A stretch of DNA of 16,570 nt from CAYUDP01 sp964443725 (GCA_964443725.1 CAYUDP010000012.1:1-16570); one strand, 5' to 3'; shown: positions 7,744 through 14,982, numbered from the stretch's first letter. A program made the numbers and translations. Notes: generated by a model not told the origin, from the letters alone.

Positions 7744-8139
7744 TTATCTTGAAGATCTCCTATTCATAATTTCAAGCACTTGCTCAAGAACTTCGGAAGG
7801 TATAGTGTTTGCCTTCACTATATAACCATCTACTCCAAGTTTCTTTGCGGCCTCAACATCTGATGGCTGACCTTGATTCGAAAGAACGATTAGAGTGGCA
7901 TTGGGCGCTAGGTTTCCTTTGTGGATTTCTTCGAGAAGCTCGAGTCCATTCATCCCTGGCATTATCATGTCAAAAACCACCACATCAGGATTCAACCCTC
8001 CTTTTAATTTTTCTATTGCCTGCTCGCCATTGAAAACAGAAGTAATATCGAAATTTGCCTCCTTGAACTTGACGGTATACATGTCTATCAAGAAACTATC
8101 GTCATCAACTAAAAGAATTTTTTTATTTTTTCCATCCAT
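7744..8139 (-). CDS. Single-domain CheY-like response regulator
   Basis: This 131-residue protein is a lone receiver domain with no output domain. It shows the acidic triad Asp12-Asp13-Asp14, the phospho-acceptor Asp57 in VVVFDMIMPGMNG, Ser87 at the Thr/Ser switch position and Lys109 in YIVKAN. All active-site residues are present, so it should be phosphorylated by a histidine kinase not encoded here. Its place between pilB and pilT suggests it tunes extension versus retraction, as PilG/PilH-type regulators do elsewhere; that is inference. A TAGAAT box 8 nt before the ATG suggests its own, nearly leaderless promoter. A second ATG four bases upstream is out of frame. Confidence 0.94.
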   Translation of the reverse strand: MDGKNKKILLVDDDSFLIDMYTVKFKEANFDITSVFNGEQAIEKLKGGLNPDVVVFDMIMPGMNGLELLEEIHKGNLAPNATLIVLSNQGQPSDVEAAKKLGVDGYIVKANTIPSEVLEQVLEIMNRRSSR

Positions 8140-8147
8140 ACATTTTT

Positions 8148-8153
8148 ATTCTA
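8148..8153 (-). promoter_or_regulatory. -10-like box for the response regulator and pilTC
   Basis: The minus strand reads TAGAAT, ending 8 nt before the ATG at 8139. No convincing -35 is seen (TTTTGT at 17 bp). The 50-bp gap after pilB is unusually long for this run of genes, which supports an internal promoter. Confidence 0.4.
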
Positions 8154-8189
8154 CCTTGAAACTGCCTATAACAAAAATAATTTTCCCTA

Positions 8190-9932
8190 TTATAGATTGT
8201 TAACTTCTTCAAATGGGACTATTCCCTTGGTACATTTCATAATGGCATCTTCTTGCATAGTGTGCATACCCTTCCTGCGGATGATTTCCTTGATATCAAG
8301 CTCAGTTGCACCTTTCAAAATAGCATTCTCGATTTCTTTGTCCATTTCAAACATTTCATATACGCCAGTTCTGCCTCTTGTACCATTTGGACACTCGGCA
8401 TTTGGGGATATCTCATAAAGACTTCCACTTGTTGGCATAGTTGATCTATATTTTTCCGGCAAATCAGCAAATTTCTGTTCAATCCAAGCCTTAACAGAGC
8501 CTTCAATCGGTATGGGATTACCACTCCCAGGACAAAGAGTTCTTACTAGGCGTTGTGCCATAACAAGAACCAAAGTTGGTGCAATCAAATACGGATCAAC
8601 CCCCATATCCATAAGACGTGGTATAACTCCAATTGCGTTATTGGTGTGAATTGTTGAGAAAACCAAGTGACCAGTCAAAGCGGCCTGAATAGCGAGCTGA
8701 GCTGTTTCCTTGTCGCGTATCTCACCTACCATTATGATATCTGGATCCTGACGCAAAGTAGTTCTTAATCCTGAGGCAAAAGTATAGTTAATCTCCGGTC
8801 TTACCTGAGACTGACTTATACCTTCTATGTTAAATTCAACAGGATCCTCAAGAGAAAGAACGTTCTTTCCTTCTTTATCCACTTCGTTTAGCATCGCGTA
8901 AAGTGTCGTTGATTTACCTGATCCAGTAGGTCCTGATATAAGTATCATTCCGAAAGGTCTTTTTATAGCACGACGCACCATCTCAAGATGGACTTCGGAT
9001 AATCCAGAACTTTCAAGTTTTCTTACACCCTTGTCCTTGTCCAAAATACGCATCACAATCTTCTCACCATAGTATGTTGGGAAGGTCGAGACACGGAAGT
9101 CCACCCCCCTACCATCCATCTTTACCGAAAAACGTCCATCTTGAGGCTTACGCTTTTCATCGAGCTTCATGTTGCAAAGTATTTTTATACGAGCAATAAC
9201 GGATTTGTGAACGTTTATAGGAAGAATGAGACTCGTATGAAGCTCTCCATCAATTCGAAAACGTACACGGACTTTGTCATTCATTGGTTCTATATGAATA
9301 TCTGAAGCTGAACCCTCAATAGCATACCTCAATATAGTTCCAACGATTTTTGTGACAGGGGCATCCTCAGTAAACTTCGTTGCCTCAGCCCCCTTTTCGT
9401 CTGCCCCACCTCTTTTTATATCTTGAATACCCTCTTTTGATAGATCTTGTTCTTCTTGTTCCGAATCAGACAACTCCGACAAGGCCTTAGTCACTTCTCC
9501 AGATAACCCCTTATAGACATCAAGTATTTTTGCAAAATCTTCCTCGGTTATAAGGAAAAGCTTGAAAGGCATATTTATTTTTGAGGATATAAAATTAAGA
9601 GCATCTCTTGCCTCTATGCTGTCTGGATTAACAATGCCAACATCAAGAACTCCATCCTCAACCCCAACCGGAGCAAATCTATAATGCCTCGCGGACTCTT
9701 CAGGAATATATTTCAAAATATCAAAAGGTATTTCTTCCTTCTCAATATTTCGTGTAGGGATACCCAGATATTCACCTTTAATATTTAAAATTGCTCCAGG
9801 GGAGACACCGTGCCCCTTGGCTGCTTTCTCAATATCTATATGTTTGTCTTTTGCTTCACGTTCAATTATCGCCGCATCATCTGCGGTTATCACCTTTCTA
9901 TCTACCAATAGCGAGAGTAGCTTATTGGCCAT
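8190..9932 (-). CDS. pilB: Pilus extension ATPase
   Basis: PilB/GspE powers pilus assembly at the cytoplasmic face through PilC. The 580-residue protein has an N-terminal MshEN-type domain (about residues 1-145), an acidic linker (151-190), then the GspE catalytic part: SASDIHIEP near 208-216, Walker A GPTGSGKS with Lys340, Asp box SLEDPVE, Walker B DPDIIMVGEIRD with Glu404, and His box GHLVFSTIHTNN. The C-terminal region normally holds a zinc-binding pair of CxxC motifs. Here only Cys467 and Cys514 remain (LCPGSG and ECPNGTRGRTG), so the zinc site looks degenerate. It starts 5 bp after the gene in the pilP position. Confidence 0.97.
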   Translation of the reverse strand: MANKLLSLLVDRKVITADDAAIIEREAKDKHIDIEKAAKGHGVSPGAILNIKGEYLGIPTRNIEKEEIPFDILKYIPEESARHYRFAPVGVEDGVLDVGIVNPDSIEARDALNFISSKINMPFKLFLITEEDFAKILDVYKGLSGEVTKALSELSDSEQEEQDLSKEGIQDIKRGGADEKGAEATKFTEDAPVTKIVGTILRYAIEGSASDIHIEPMNDKVRVRFRIDGELHTSLILPINVHKSVIARIKILCNMKLDEKRKPQDGRFSVKMDGRGVDFRVSTFPTYYGEKIVMRILDKDKGVRKLESSGLSEVHLEMVRRAIKRPFGMILISGPTGSGKSTTLYAMLNEVDKEGKNVLSLEDPVEFNIEGISQSQVRPEINYTFASGLRTTLRQDPDIIMVGEIRDKETAQLAIQAALTGHLVFSTIHTNNAIGVIPRLMDMGVDPYLIAPTLVLVMAQRLVRTLCPGSGNPIPIEGSVKAWIEQKFADLPEKYRSTMPTSGSLYEISPNAECPNGTRGRTGVYEMFEMDKEIENAILKGATELDIKEIIRRKGMHTMQEDAIMKCTKGIVPFEEVNNL

Positions 9933-9937
9933 ATTTT

Positions 9938-10450
9938 TTATCTTGAACTAGTGCCAGACGGAGGTAAAACGGGATTTGTATACGTTCTTATAGCAGATGG
10001 CAAAGAGATTGAACCGGAACTCGAAGACGGAGAAGCAGATGATGTAGTTGTCTTTGGTGCAGGAGTCTCAACTATAGCAGGTGCACTACTACCCCTACTT
10101 ACAGACTGAAATGGATTGTCTCTTCCGGTTGAGGCGGATGGGATACTGAAATCATAACTACCACTTTTCTCTACCAACCTCATATATAGAGGACTTTTCA
10201 AAATCCTAGTATCAAATTGGATATTACTTATCTGATCCAAGATAATTGCAGGCTTAGACCCAATGTCACCACCTTGGGTGTCTCCGGATTGAGAAGCTGT
10301 AGCATCTTGTGGCAAAACTGCCGTTTCAAGAAGTCCACTGCCGACATTTGTCGGAGCATTTTCTTTAAAATACATATAGGCCATAAAGACGCCGATAAGT
10401 AGTGCAACGAAGATTATTATGTTCTTTATCTCTGATTTTAAGAAGTCCAT
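9938..10450 (-). CDS. Membrane-anchored protein in the pilP position
   Basis: I do not recognise a firm family. The 170-residue protein has one N-terminal membrane helix (about residues 10-28), a predicted outside segment with LKSPLYMRLVEKSG (85-97) and GRDNPFQ (109-115), and then a Ser/Pro/Thr-rich low-complexity tail to the end. It lies between pilO and pilB with gaps of 4 and 5 bp, where Gram-negative clusters carry pilP. A short Asp-Pro-Phe-like motif after the membrane anchor is also found in PilP, but the secretin-binding HR domain of PilP is not visible. Most likely it is a periplasmic-side partner of PilNO. Confidence 0.7.
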   Translation of the reverse strand: MDFLKSEIKNIIIFVALLIGVFMAYMYFKENAPTNVGSGLLETAVLPQDATASQSGDTQGGDIGSKPAIILDQISNIQFDTRILKSPLYMRLVEKSGSYDFSIPSASTGRDNPFQSVSRGSSAPAIVETPAPKTTTSSASPSSSSGSISLPSAIRTYTNPVLPPSGTSSR

Positions 10451-10454
10451 ATTT

Positions 10455-11102
10455 TTAGCGTAACCAATAGGTTCTAACTGTTATGTCATATTGATAATTG
10501 TCTGCAGATGAAACTGAACTCGAACCTGAACCTCCTGAAGACTGAGCTGGCTTAACATTAAACGCCACGACATCCATAATACGGAGAGAATCCTCAAGAG
10601 CCATAAGAAATTCTTTTATCTTTGGGTATGTTGTTGTCACTGAAAACTTCAAATTGACAGCACCCACCTTTTCGTTCCCACCTTTTGTTAAGTCAGTAGG
10701 GGTTTTGGTGTCTTTTGAGTTTGCACTTGTATCTTTGCTCGAATTTGAGGTTGCCCCCTCAAAAGAAAAGTTCTTTATCACCAAGTTGTGATTTACTGCG
10801 ATTATGTTCACATTGTTTATAAGGCGGATATTATCTATTGAAACCGGAAGTAAATCTCTCAAATGTTGTTCATCGGCTTTTATTTTCAAATATTGGTTTG
10901 AAACAACGTCTTCTTTTTTAGCAATATCACTAAATACACCAAGAGCCTTATCATATTCATCGATCTGTTCATTTAATTGTTTTATACTCTGTTTTTTGTT
11001 TATTGTATCTGCCCCCTCGCCACGATAAATAGAGTCGGTATACCCAAAGAACAAACCTACCGCCACAACCACTAACATTAATTGTACAAATATCCTACCC
11101 AT
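10455..11102 (-). CDS. pilO: PilO-like inner-membrane platform protein
   Basis: The 215-residue protein has an N-terminal membrane helix (about residues 4-22), a coiled-coil stretch (about 36-82, SIKQLNEQIDEYDKALGVF onward), then DLLPVSIDNIRLINNVNIIAVNHNL, a PilO-type segment, and a small C-terminal alpha/beta domain with YPKIKEFLMALEDSLRIMDV. A Ser/Thr/Lys-rich insertion (118-145) splits the domain. PilO pairs with PilN outside the cytoplasmic membrane to link PilM to the fibre machinery. It begins 2 bp after the pilN stop. Sequence identity in this family is always low, so the call rests on architecture, one conserved stretch and gene order. Confidence 0.88.
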   Translation of the reverse strand: MGRIFVQLMLVVVAVGLFFGYTDSIYRGEGADTINKKQSIKQLNEQIDEYDKALGVFSDIAKKEDVVSNQYLKIKADEQHLRDLLPVSIDNIRLINNVNIIAVNHNLVIKNFSFEGATSNSSKDTSANSKDTKTPTDLTKGGNEKVGAVNLKFSVTTTYPKIKEFLMALEDSLRIMDVVAFNVKPAQSSGGSGSSSVSSADNYQYDITVRTYWLR

Positions 11103-11104
11103 AA

Positions 11105-11752
11105 TTATTGACTTTTAGAGCTAATCTCTTCGAGAAACTTAGCGTACTTGATACTGTCTTTGTCCAAGTAAAAACTTCCCTTGAACTTTATCTTGCCAGT
11201 AAGGTCATCAAGAACAGGAAGATCAAAAGATGGATTGGAAATACCGATATTTTTACTAGCGGCAAAAATATCAGACTGCTGTATTACCTCAACATATCCA
11301 GGAGCAACCCCCTCAAAGGTAACCTTGAAAGTCTTGGGAATAATACTATTGTCGGTGCCAGATTGCTCCGCTGGGTTCACATCCATTGAAGTAAATTGAA
11401 CATTTTTTACTGTCTGAAATTCAATTTTCGCCAAAAAAGCATTCATTGATATGTGATTTTCAAGAAGTTGCGAAGCTTGTTGAAGTCTCTCATCCATCTC
11501 TCTCCACTTGTTGATGTTGGGTGCTTGGTTCGGATCGCTGACCGCCTTCTCATACGAAGCTTTTTTATCAGCAAGTTGTTTTATCTTTACACTTTGGTAA
11601 AGAGTGACACCAGCGGCAAGAGAAAGCGAAAGCACAAAAAGAATCACCGATATAAAAGTGACCACACTGAAACCGCCTTCGCCATAACCAACCTCTGGTT
11701 GGGAGACAATCGGCTTTTTAGGTATGAAAGAAGCCTGTTGGTTTAACTCCAT
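11105..11752 (-). CDS. pilN: PilN-like inner-membrane platform protein
   Basis: PilN spans the inner membrane and connects cytosolic PilM with PilO. The 215-residue protein has a cytosolic N-terminus (1-27), a membrane helix (about 28-51), a coiled coil (53-105) and a C-terminal ferredoxin-like domain. Canonical PilN binds PilM through an N-terminal INLLP peptide; here the matching position reads SFIPKKP (8-14), which may be a lineage-specific PilM-docking peptide. I use ATG at 11752; a TTG one codon upstream also fits the frame. A perfect TATAAT ends 8 nt before this ATG, so the gene probably has its own near-leaderless promoter, separated from pilM by a hairpin. Confidence 0.9.
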   Translation of the reverse strand: MELNQQASFIPKKPIVSQPEVGYGEGGFSVVTFISVILFVLSLSLAAGVTLYQSVKIKQLADKKASYEKAVSDPNQAPNINKWREMDERLQQASQLLENHISMNAFLAKIEFQTVKNVQFTSMDVNPAEQSGTDNSIIPKTFKVTFEGVAPGYVEVIQQSDIFAASKNIGISNPSFDLPVLDDLTGKIKFKGSFYLDKDSIKYAKFLEEISSKSQ

Positions 11753-11760
11753 CAATTAGA

Positions 11761-11766
11761 ATTATA
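11761..11766 (-). promoter_or_regulatory. -10 box for pilN and the genes after it
   Basis: The minus strand carries a perfect TATAAT ending 8 nt before the pilN ATG. The hexamer 17 bp upstream (TCAGGT) is a poor -35. The distance predicts a transcript starting 0-3 nt before the start codon. Confidence 0.5.
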
Positions 11767-11812
11767 CTAGATAATCAACAAATACCTGAATGAAAAGAAA
11801 CAATAATTGTGG

Positions 11813-11848
11813 ATTTCGCAAAATTTTAACAAAAAAATTTTGCGAAAT
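11813..11848 (-). terminator. 15-bp perfect hairpin between pilM and pilN
   Basis: Arms 11813-11827 and 11834-11848 are perfectly complementary around a 6-nt loop, with a further possible outer pairing of 11800-11806 with 11850-11856. It begins 1 nt after the pilM stop codon. On the minus strand no T run follows, so it may be an attenuator or RNA-processing site rather than a strong terminator. Confidence 0.5.
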
Positions 11849-11849
11849 T

Positions 11850-13016
11850 TTATTGTTGAGAGAGTTTACGCAAAGCCACGCCGACAGCAACTGCAAACTC
11901 TGGGCCAACTTCTTTTAGTATTGGCTCTAGGAATGCGGGAGAAACAACTTTTGAAAAAGGATCGGCAAGTATAGCTTCTGATTGAAAATGTATTTTGGCC
12001 GCCTCTATAAAACCACGCATAGTTGACCCGCCTCCAGCCAGAACAACTTTGGAAATAGTGCGATTATATTTTCGTTCAAAAGAAAGTAGCACTTGGTTCG
12101 CTTCAGAAAACATGAAATCAAGAGAAAGGGTTATAGTCTCGTTTATAGCTCTATCTTGAGGATCAGTAGACATACCGACAGTCCTCTTTATTTCCTCTGC
12201 CCTATCAACTGAAACATTCAAAGCCTTTGAAAGAGCAAGTGTAATGTCTTGTGACCCCCTGTTTATAATATGAGTATCTCGGATTATTCCGTGTTCAACT
12301 ATATAAAGCTTGGTGTTCCCAGCCCCCATATCAAGGATCATTACGGGCTCAACTCCCTGATCAACCGCTGAACGCATAGTTGAAAAAACTTCTATTTCAA
12401 AAAATACATTCTGTAAATCAAGACCCCTTACTATAGACTGGCTTTTGGATATTGCCTCATTCAAAATGGCGACAAGTAAAACATCTACCTTATCTACATT
12501 TTGCTGTTTATTCTCTCCTATCCTACTGCCTATGGTATGTTGGGAATTGTCAGATAGTTCAACGTCTTCTGGAGACTTCAGGTCATATTTACTTTTTGGG
12601 ACAACCCACCAATCAAGCGACACTTCTGAAATAGGTACTGGGATATATCTTCTGGCCTCAATAGGTATCATCTCTGCCAATTTCTTCTCTCCCAAATCTG
12701 GCATTTGAACAATCGATATCAAACTCGACGAGAAAGGTATAGACAGGGCGGCATTTTTTGTCGTCACATTAGCCTCCCTCACAAGATCGCTTATCGCTTC
12801 CTGTAATTTCTCACTTTGAAGATTTGTCGCTCTACCAGCCTCAGTCCCTGCATAAGGACCGAGAACTATCTCACCATATGTTTCGAGTATTGCCCTCCCC
12901 TCTTTTCTCTTTAGCTGAACTACCTTTATGGATGATGATCCTATATCAATACCTATAGCGCTCGGCTCGTTTGCCGACTTTATATTTGAAAAAAAATCTT
13001 TTAAGGAAAATGCCAT
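11850..13016 (-). CDS. pilM: PilM, actin-like pilus platform ATPase
   Basis: PilM is a cytosolic FtsA/actin-fold protein that binds ATP and the PilN tail. With ATG at 13016 the protein has 388 residues. It shows phosphate-1 motif IDIGSSSIK (23-31), phosphate-2 motif LDMGAGNTK (228-236) and the adenosine motif LAGGGS (326-331). The segment MIPIEARRYIPVPISEVSLDW (residues 116-136) is a typical PilM stretch. A hydrophilic loop at about 141-176 looks like a lineage-specific insertion. A TTG six codons upstream would extend the frame, but it sits inside a small hairpin and adds nothing conserved, so I prefer the ATG. It is the first gene of the pilus cluster and diverges from comFC. Confidence 0.94.
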   Translation of the reverse strand: MAFSLKDFFSNIKSANEPSAIGIDIGSSSIKVVQLKRKEGRAILETYGEIVLGPYAGTEAGRATNLQSEKLQEAISDLVREANVTTKNAALSIPFSSSLISIVQMPDLGEKKLAEMIPIEARRYIPVPISEVSLDWWVVPKSKYDLKSPEDVELSDNSQHTIGSRIGENKQQNVDKVDVLLVAILNEAISKSQSIVRGLDLQNVFFEIEVFSTMRSAVDQGVEPVMILDMGAGNTKLYIVEHGIIRDTHIINRGSQDITLALSKALNVSVDRAEEIKRTVGMSTDPQDRAINETITLSLDFMFSEANQVLLSFERKYNRTISKVVLAGGGSTMRGFIEAAKIHFQSEAILADPFSKVVSPAFLEPILKEVGPEFAVAVGVALRKLSQQ

Positions 13017-13028
13017 TCTGAAATACAA

Positions 13029-13081
13029 GCGCAAAATGCGCGATATTAATAAAGTATAGCATGGCTTTCTATTCTTAATGT
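13029..13081 (-). promoter_or_regulatory. Promoter and leader hairpin of pilM
   Basis: The minus strand has TATACT (13058-13053) preceded by TGC, an extended -10; the hexamer ACATTA lies 17 bp upstream. Transcription would start near 13046. The leader then contains GCGCA-TTT-TGCGC (13041-13029), a 5-bp hairpin ending 12 nt before the ATG. This probably drives the whole pilus cluster. Confidence 0.55.
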
Positions 13082-13086
13082 ATTAT
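13081..13086 (+). promoter_or_regulatory. -10-like box for comFC
   Basis: TATTAT ends 6 nt before the GTG start codon at 13093, consistent with a leaderless transcript. No clear -35 is seen. It is back to back with the pilM promoter in a 76-bp divergent region. Confidence 0.35.
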
Positions 13087-13092
13087 TAATAT

Positions 13093-13764
13093 GTGAATTT
13101 TCTTATACTTTACGAAAGATTGGCCACAATAAAAAGTGATATTCTTGATTTCCTATTCCCACTACAGGAAAGATACCGGGATATTCTATTTCTCAGACCC
13201 GAAGATATTTCAACTAAAGCCTCGCCAGCAAATACTCCCCCAATTTCAAAAACGCTATCTTTATTTTCATATAAAGATCCGATTATTCACGACTTAATAT
13301 GGCTAATAAAATACAAAAACCACAAAAAAGCGATTCGTATTGCTGGAGAATTACTATACGAGTACATGGTCGACTTAGAAAATGATTCTCTTAGTCTTGG
13401 AAACAAAAAAATACTTATACCTATGCCTTGCAGTAGAAAAAGGAAAAAAGAAAAGGGTTTCAATCAAACAGAGGAATTGTGCAGAGAAGTAATGAATCTC
13501 GGCGGGAAAGAATTCTTCGTTTATTTAGATAATGTACTCATAAAATCAAAAGAAACCCCACCTCAAAGTCACATCAAAAGACGAAAGGAAAGACTAGATA
13601 ACCCTAAAGACAGTTTCGGAGTTATAGACAAAGAAAAAATAAAAGGTAAAAAAATAATTCTTTTCGATGACGTTATTACAACTGGAGCAACCCTTAACGA
13701 GGCAAGAAGGGCCTTAAAAAGGGCTGGAGCAAAAGACGTTTTTTGCATCACATTAGCCCACTAA
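13093..13764 (+). CDS. comFC: ComF-family phosphoribosyltransferase-like competence protein
   Basis: ComFC is a cytosolic type I phosphoribosyltransferase-fold protein needed for single-stranded DNA uptake in naturally competent bacteria. The 223-residue protein has ILIPMPCSRKRKKEKGFNQ (108-125), the region that reads P.P.....R.RGFNQ in the family, and the PRPP-loop motif ILFDDVITTGATL (189-201). The N-terminal CxxC...CxxC zinc finger of usual ComFC is missing: FPLQERYRD stands where the first pair is expected. The start is GTG at 13093; an in-frame TAA at 13087 prevents a longer protein. Its position next to and divergent from the pilus cluster supports a transformation role. Confidence 0.93.
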   Translation: MNFLILYERLATIKSDILDFLFPLQERYRDILFLRPEDISTKASPANTPPISKTLSLFSYKDPIIHDLIWLIKYKNHKKAIRIAGELLYEYMVDLENDSLSLGNKKILIPMPCSRKRKKEKGFNQTEELCREVMNLGGKEFFVYLDNVLIKSKETPPQSHIKRRKERLDNPKDSFGVIDKEKIKGKKIILFDDVITTGATLNEARRALKRAGAKDVFCITLAH

Positions 13765-13781
13765 ATACCATTTTCTCAATA

Positions 13782-13810
13782 TTCATATATATGTGTCCAT
13801 AGGCTAGAAT
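13782..13810 (+). promoter_or_regulatory. Promoter candidate for the orphan gene at 13854
   Basis: TTCATA (13782-13787), 17 bp, TAGAAT (13805-13810). Four and five of six bases fit the sigma-70 consensus. The leader would be about 37 nt and ends in a strong AAGGAG. Confidence 0.5.
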
Positions 13811-13841
13811 TGCCTCGGATAAACCAAGCTCACCCACTCAC

Positions 13842-13847
13842 AAGGAG
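13842..13847 (+). promoter_or_regulatory. Strong ribosome-binding site
   Basis: AAGGAG with 6 nt to the ATG at 13854. This fixes the start and contrasts with the pilus genes, none of which shows such a site. Confidence 0.85.
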
Positions 13848-13853
13848 AAACTC

Positions 13854-14903
13854 ATGGCACCAAAGGCTCAAAGCCCAAAGCGCCGTGAGTTCTCGCAATC
13901 TACGGCGCAGAAAAAAGTTTCAAGTGTTCTGAACCGAGTTGAGAAAGACGCAAGGGCAGTTCTATACATCGACGAAGAAGGCCACCCGATTTATACGAAA
14001 GTCCGTGGATTCGGCCATTACGCGATGAACTGTGTCGCAGTGGTCGGCCCTGGGAAGGCCTACGGCTACCATTTTGACCATGTCCTACTTCTTGAAGTAA
14101 GCATCGGCCACGCCAAGCCGTACAGCCGAATCAGGTTGTCGCGGACAAATGGAGAGAAAATAAGCCACCTTCACAATGTTTCTGGACGTAGCACGGTAAG
14201 TGCAAGACCAAAGCAATCAAATCTCAGTGAGGGTCAGGCGAGGACGGCAGTCCCCTATATCGTCGATCTGCTTTGCAGACTTACCTTAGAGCAAATCAGA
14301 AAACGAAAAGTGACTGAGTTTGAAAGGAAAATCGGCACGACAAGGAGAAATAGAAGATGGATTAAGTTCTACCCTGGGATACGAGTCTCAATATCCGAAA
14401 AAGATCCTGAGGTCCTAAGGGAGTTCCTGCTTGCCGACAAAAAGATAAGACTCGAGACACTAAGAAGAAGAGGGATAGGTCTGTCAAAATTCCTAAAGGC
14501 GGTCGCCCAAGAATTTTCCTGTGAATCCATAAGAGAGGAATTGAAAATCCTGGATAAAAAGGATAGGGAGAAACTGCTCGGGATAATACACGGCATTCAG
14601 GCCTATACAAAACAATACCCCGTCATGCCACATAACTTCTCTGCTTTCCTTGGACTACTTGGCAACGTCCACAGGGAACGTGATTTGTTCGAGAAGATCA
14701 TCACCCACCTAGAGACCACAAAAAGACCCTTGATTGACCTTGAAGAGGTCCGGAAATACGACCACCTTTTGAAAGGAAGAAGGCCAGTTGAGTTCAACGG
14801 GGCTGACGTGGCAGCAATGGTCATCCTTAGGGGAGGTGGCGGTGGGATGTCCTTTGAGTTCGTTCCGCATGAGATCGGTCGAATAGAATTCGGCAAAGAT
14901 TAA
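13854..14903 (+). CDS. Orphan protein of unknown function, basic
   Basis: I do not recognise this 349-residue protein. It starts with a basic, disordered-looking tail (MAPKAQSPKRREF), then a part with many His, Tyr and Gly residues (about 35-90, including VRGFGHYAMNCVAVVGPGKAYGYHFDHVLLLE). A region very rich in Arg and Lys follows (about 142-208), then a helical part (210-310), and an ending with a five-Gly run (LRGGGGGMSFEF) before EIGRIEFGKD. No membrane segment is visible. The high positive charge would suit nucleic-acid binding, but that is only inference. It has its own promoter-like sequence, a strong SD and a following terminator hairpin. Its DNA is clearly richer in G+C than the pilus genes (29 of 60 in one hand-counted line against 16 of 60 in pilC). 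Confidence 0.8.
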   Translation: MAPKAQSPKRREFSQSTAQKKVSSVLNRVEKDARAVLYIDEEGHPIYTKVRGFGHYAMNCVAVVGPGKAYGYHFDHVLLLEVSIGHAKPYSRIRLSRTNGEKISHLHNVSGRSTVSARPKQSNLSEGQARTAVPYIVDLLCRLTLEQIRKRKVTEFERKIGTTRRNRRWIKFYPGIRVSISEKDPEVLREFLLADKKIRLETLRRRGIGLSKFLKAVAQEFSCESIREELKILDKKDREKLLGIIHGIQAYTKQYPVMPHNFSAFLGLLGNVHRERDLFEKIITHLETTKRPLIDLEEVRKYDHLLKGRRPVEFNGADVAAMVILRGGGGGMSFEFVPHEIGRIEFGKD

Positions 14904-14935
14904 GGGGGGTGCAATGCCCCCCTACTCTGTTTTAT
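14904..14935 (+). terminator. Terminator of the orphan gene
   Basis: GGGGGG (14904-14909) pairs with CCCCCC (14917-14922) immediately after the stop codon, followed by TACTCTGTTTTAT. The stem is strong, but the T run is interrupted and starts late. Confidence 0.7.
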
Positions 14936-14953
14936 AAAAAACATAAAAGCTGT

Positions 14954-14982
14954 TTGACGCCCAAATTTTAATAGTGTAGTTT
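14954..14982 (+). promoter_or_regulatory. Promoter candidate for the glycosylase-like gene
   Basis: TTGACG (14954-14959), 17 bp, TAGTTT (14977-14982). The -35 is good and the -10 weak. The leader would then begin with a small hairpin, AGCGC-ATTTC-GCGCT (14993-15007), before the SD. Confidence 0.4.

Noticed and set aside
7809..8203. Plus-strand frames opposite the response regulator
   Set aside because: The minus-strand receiver domain is complete with all active-site residues, so these frames are shadows.
13017..13034. TTG start that would lengthen PilM by six residues
   Set aside because: The TTG lies in a small leader hairpin only about 12 nt from the expected transcript start and adds no conserved residues; the ATG at 13016 is preferred.
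14362..14896. Several minus-strand frames opposite the orphan gene
   Set aside because: They overlap each other and the plus-strand gene, which has a strong SD and terminator; no SD or family feature supports the minus frames.
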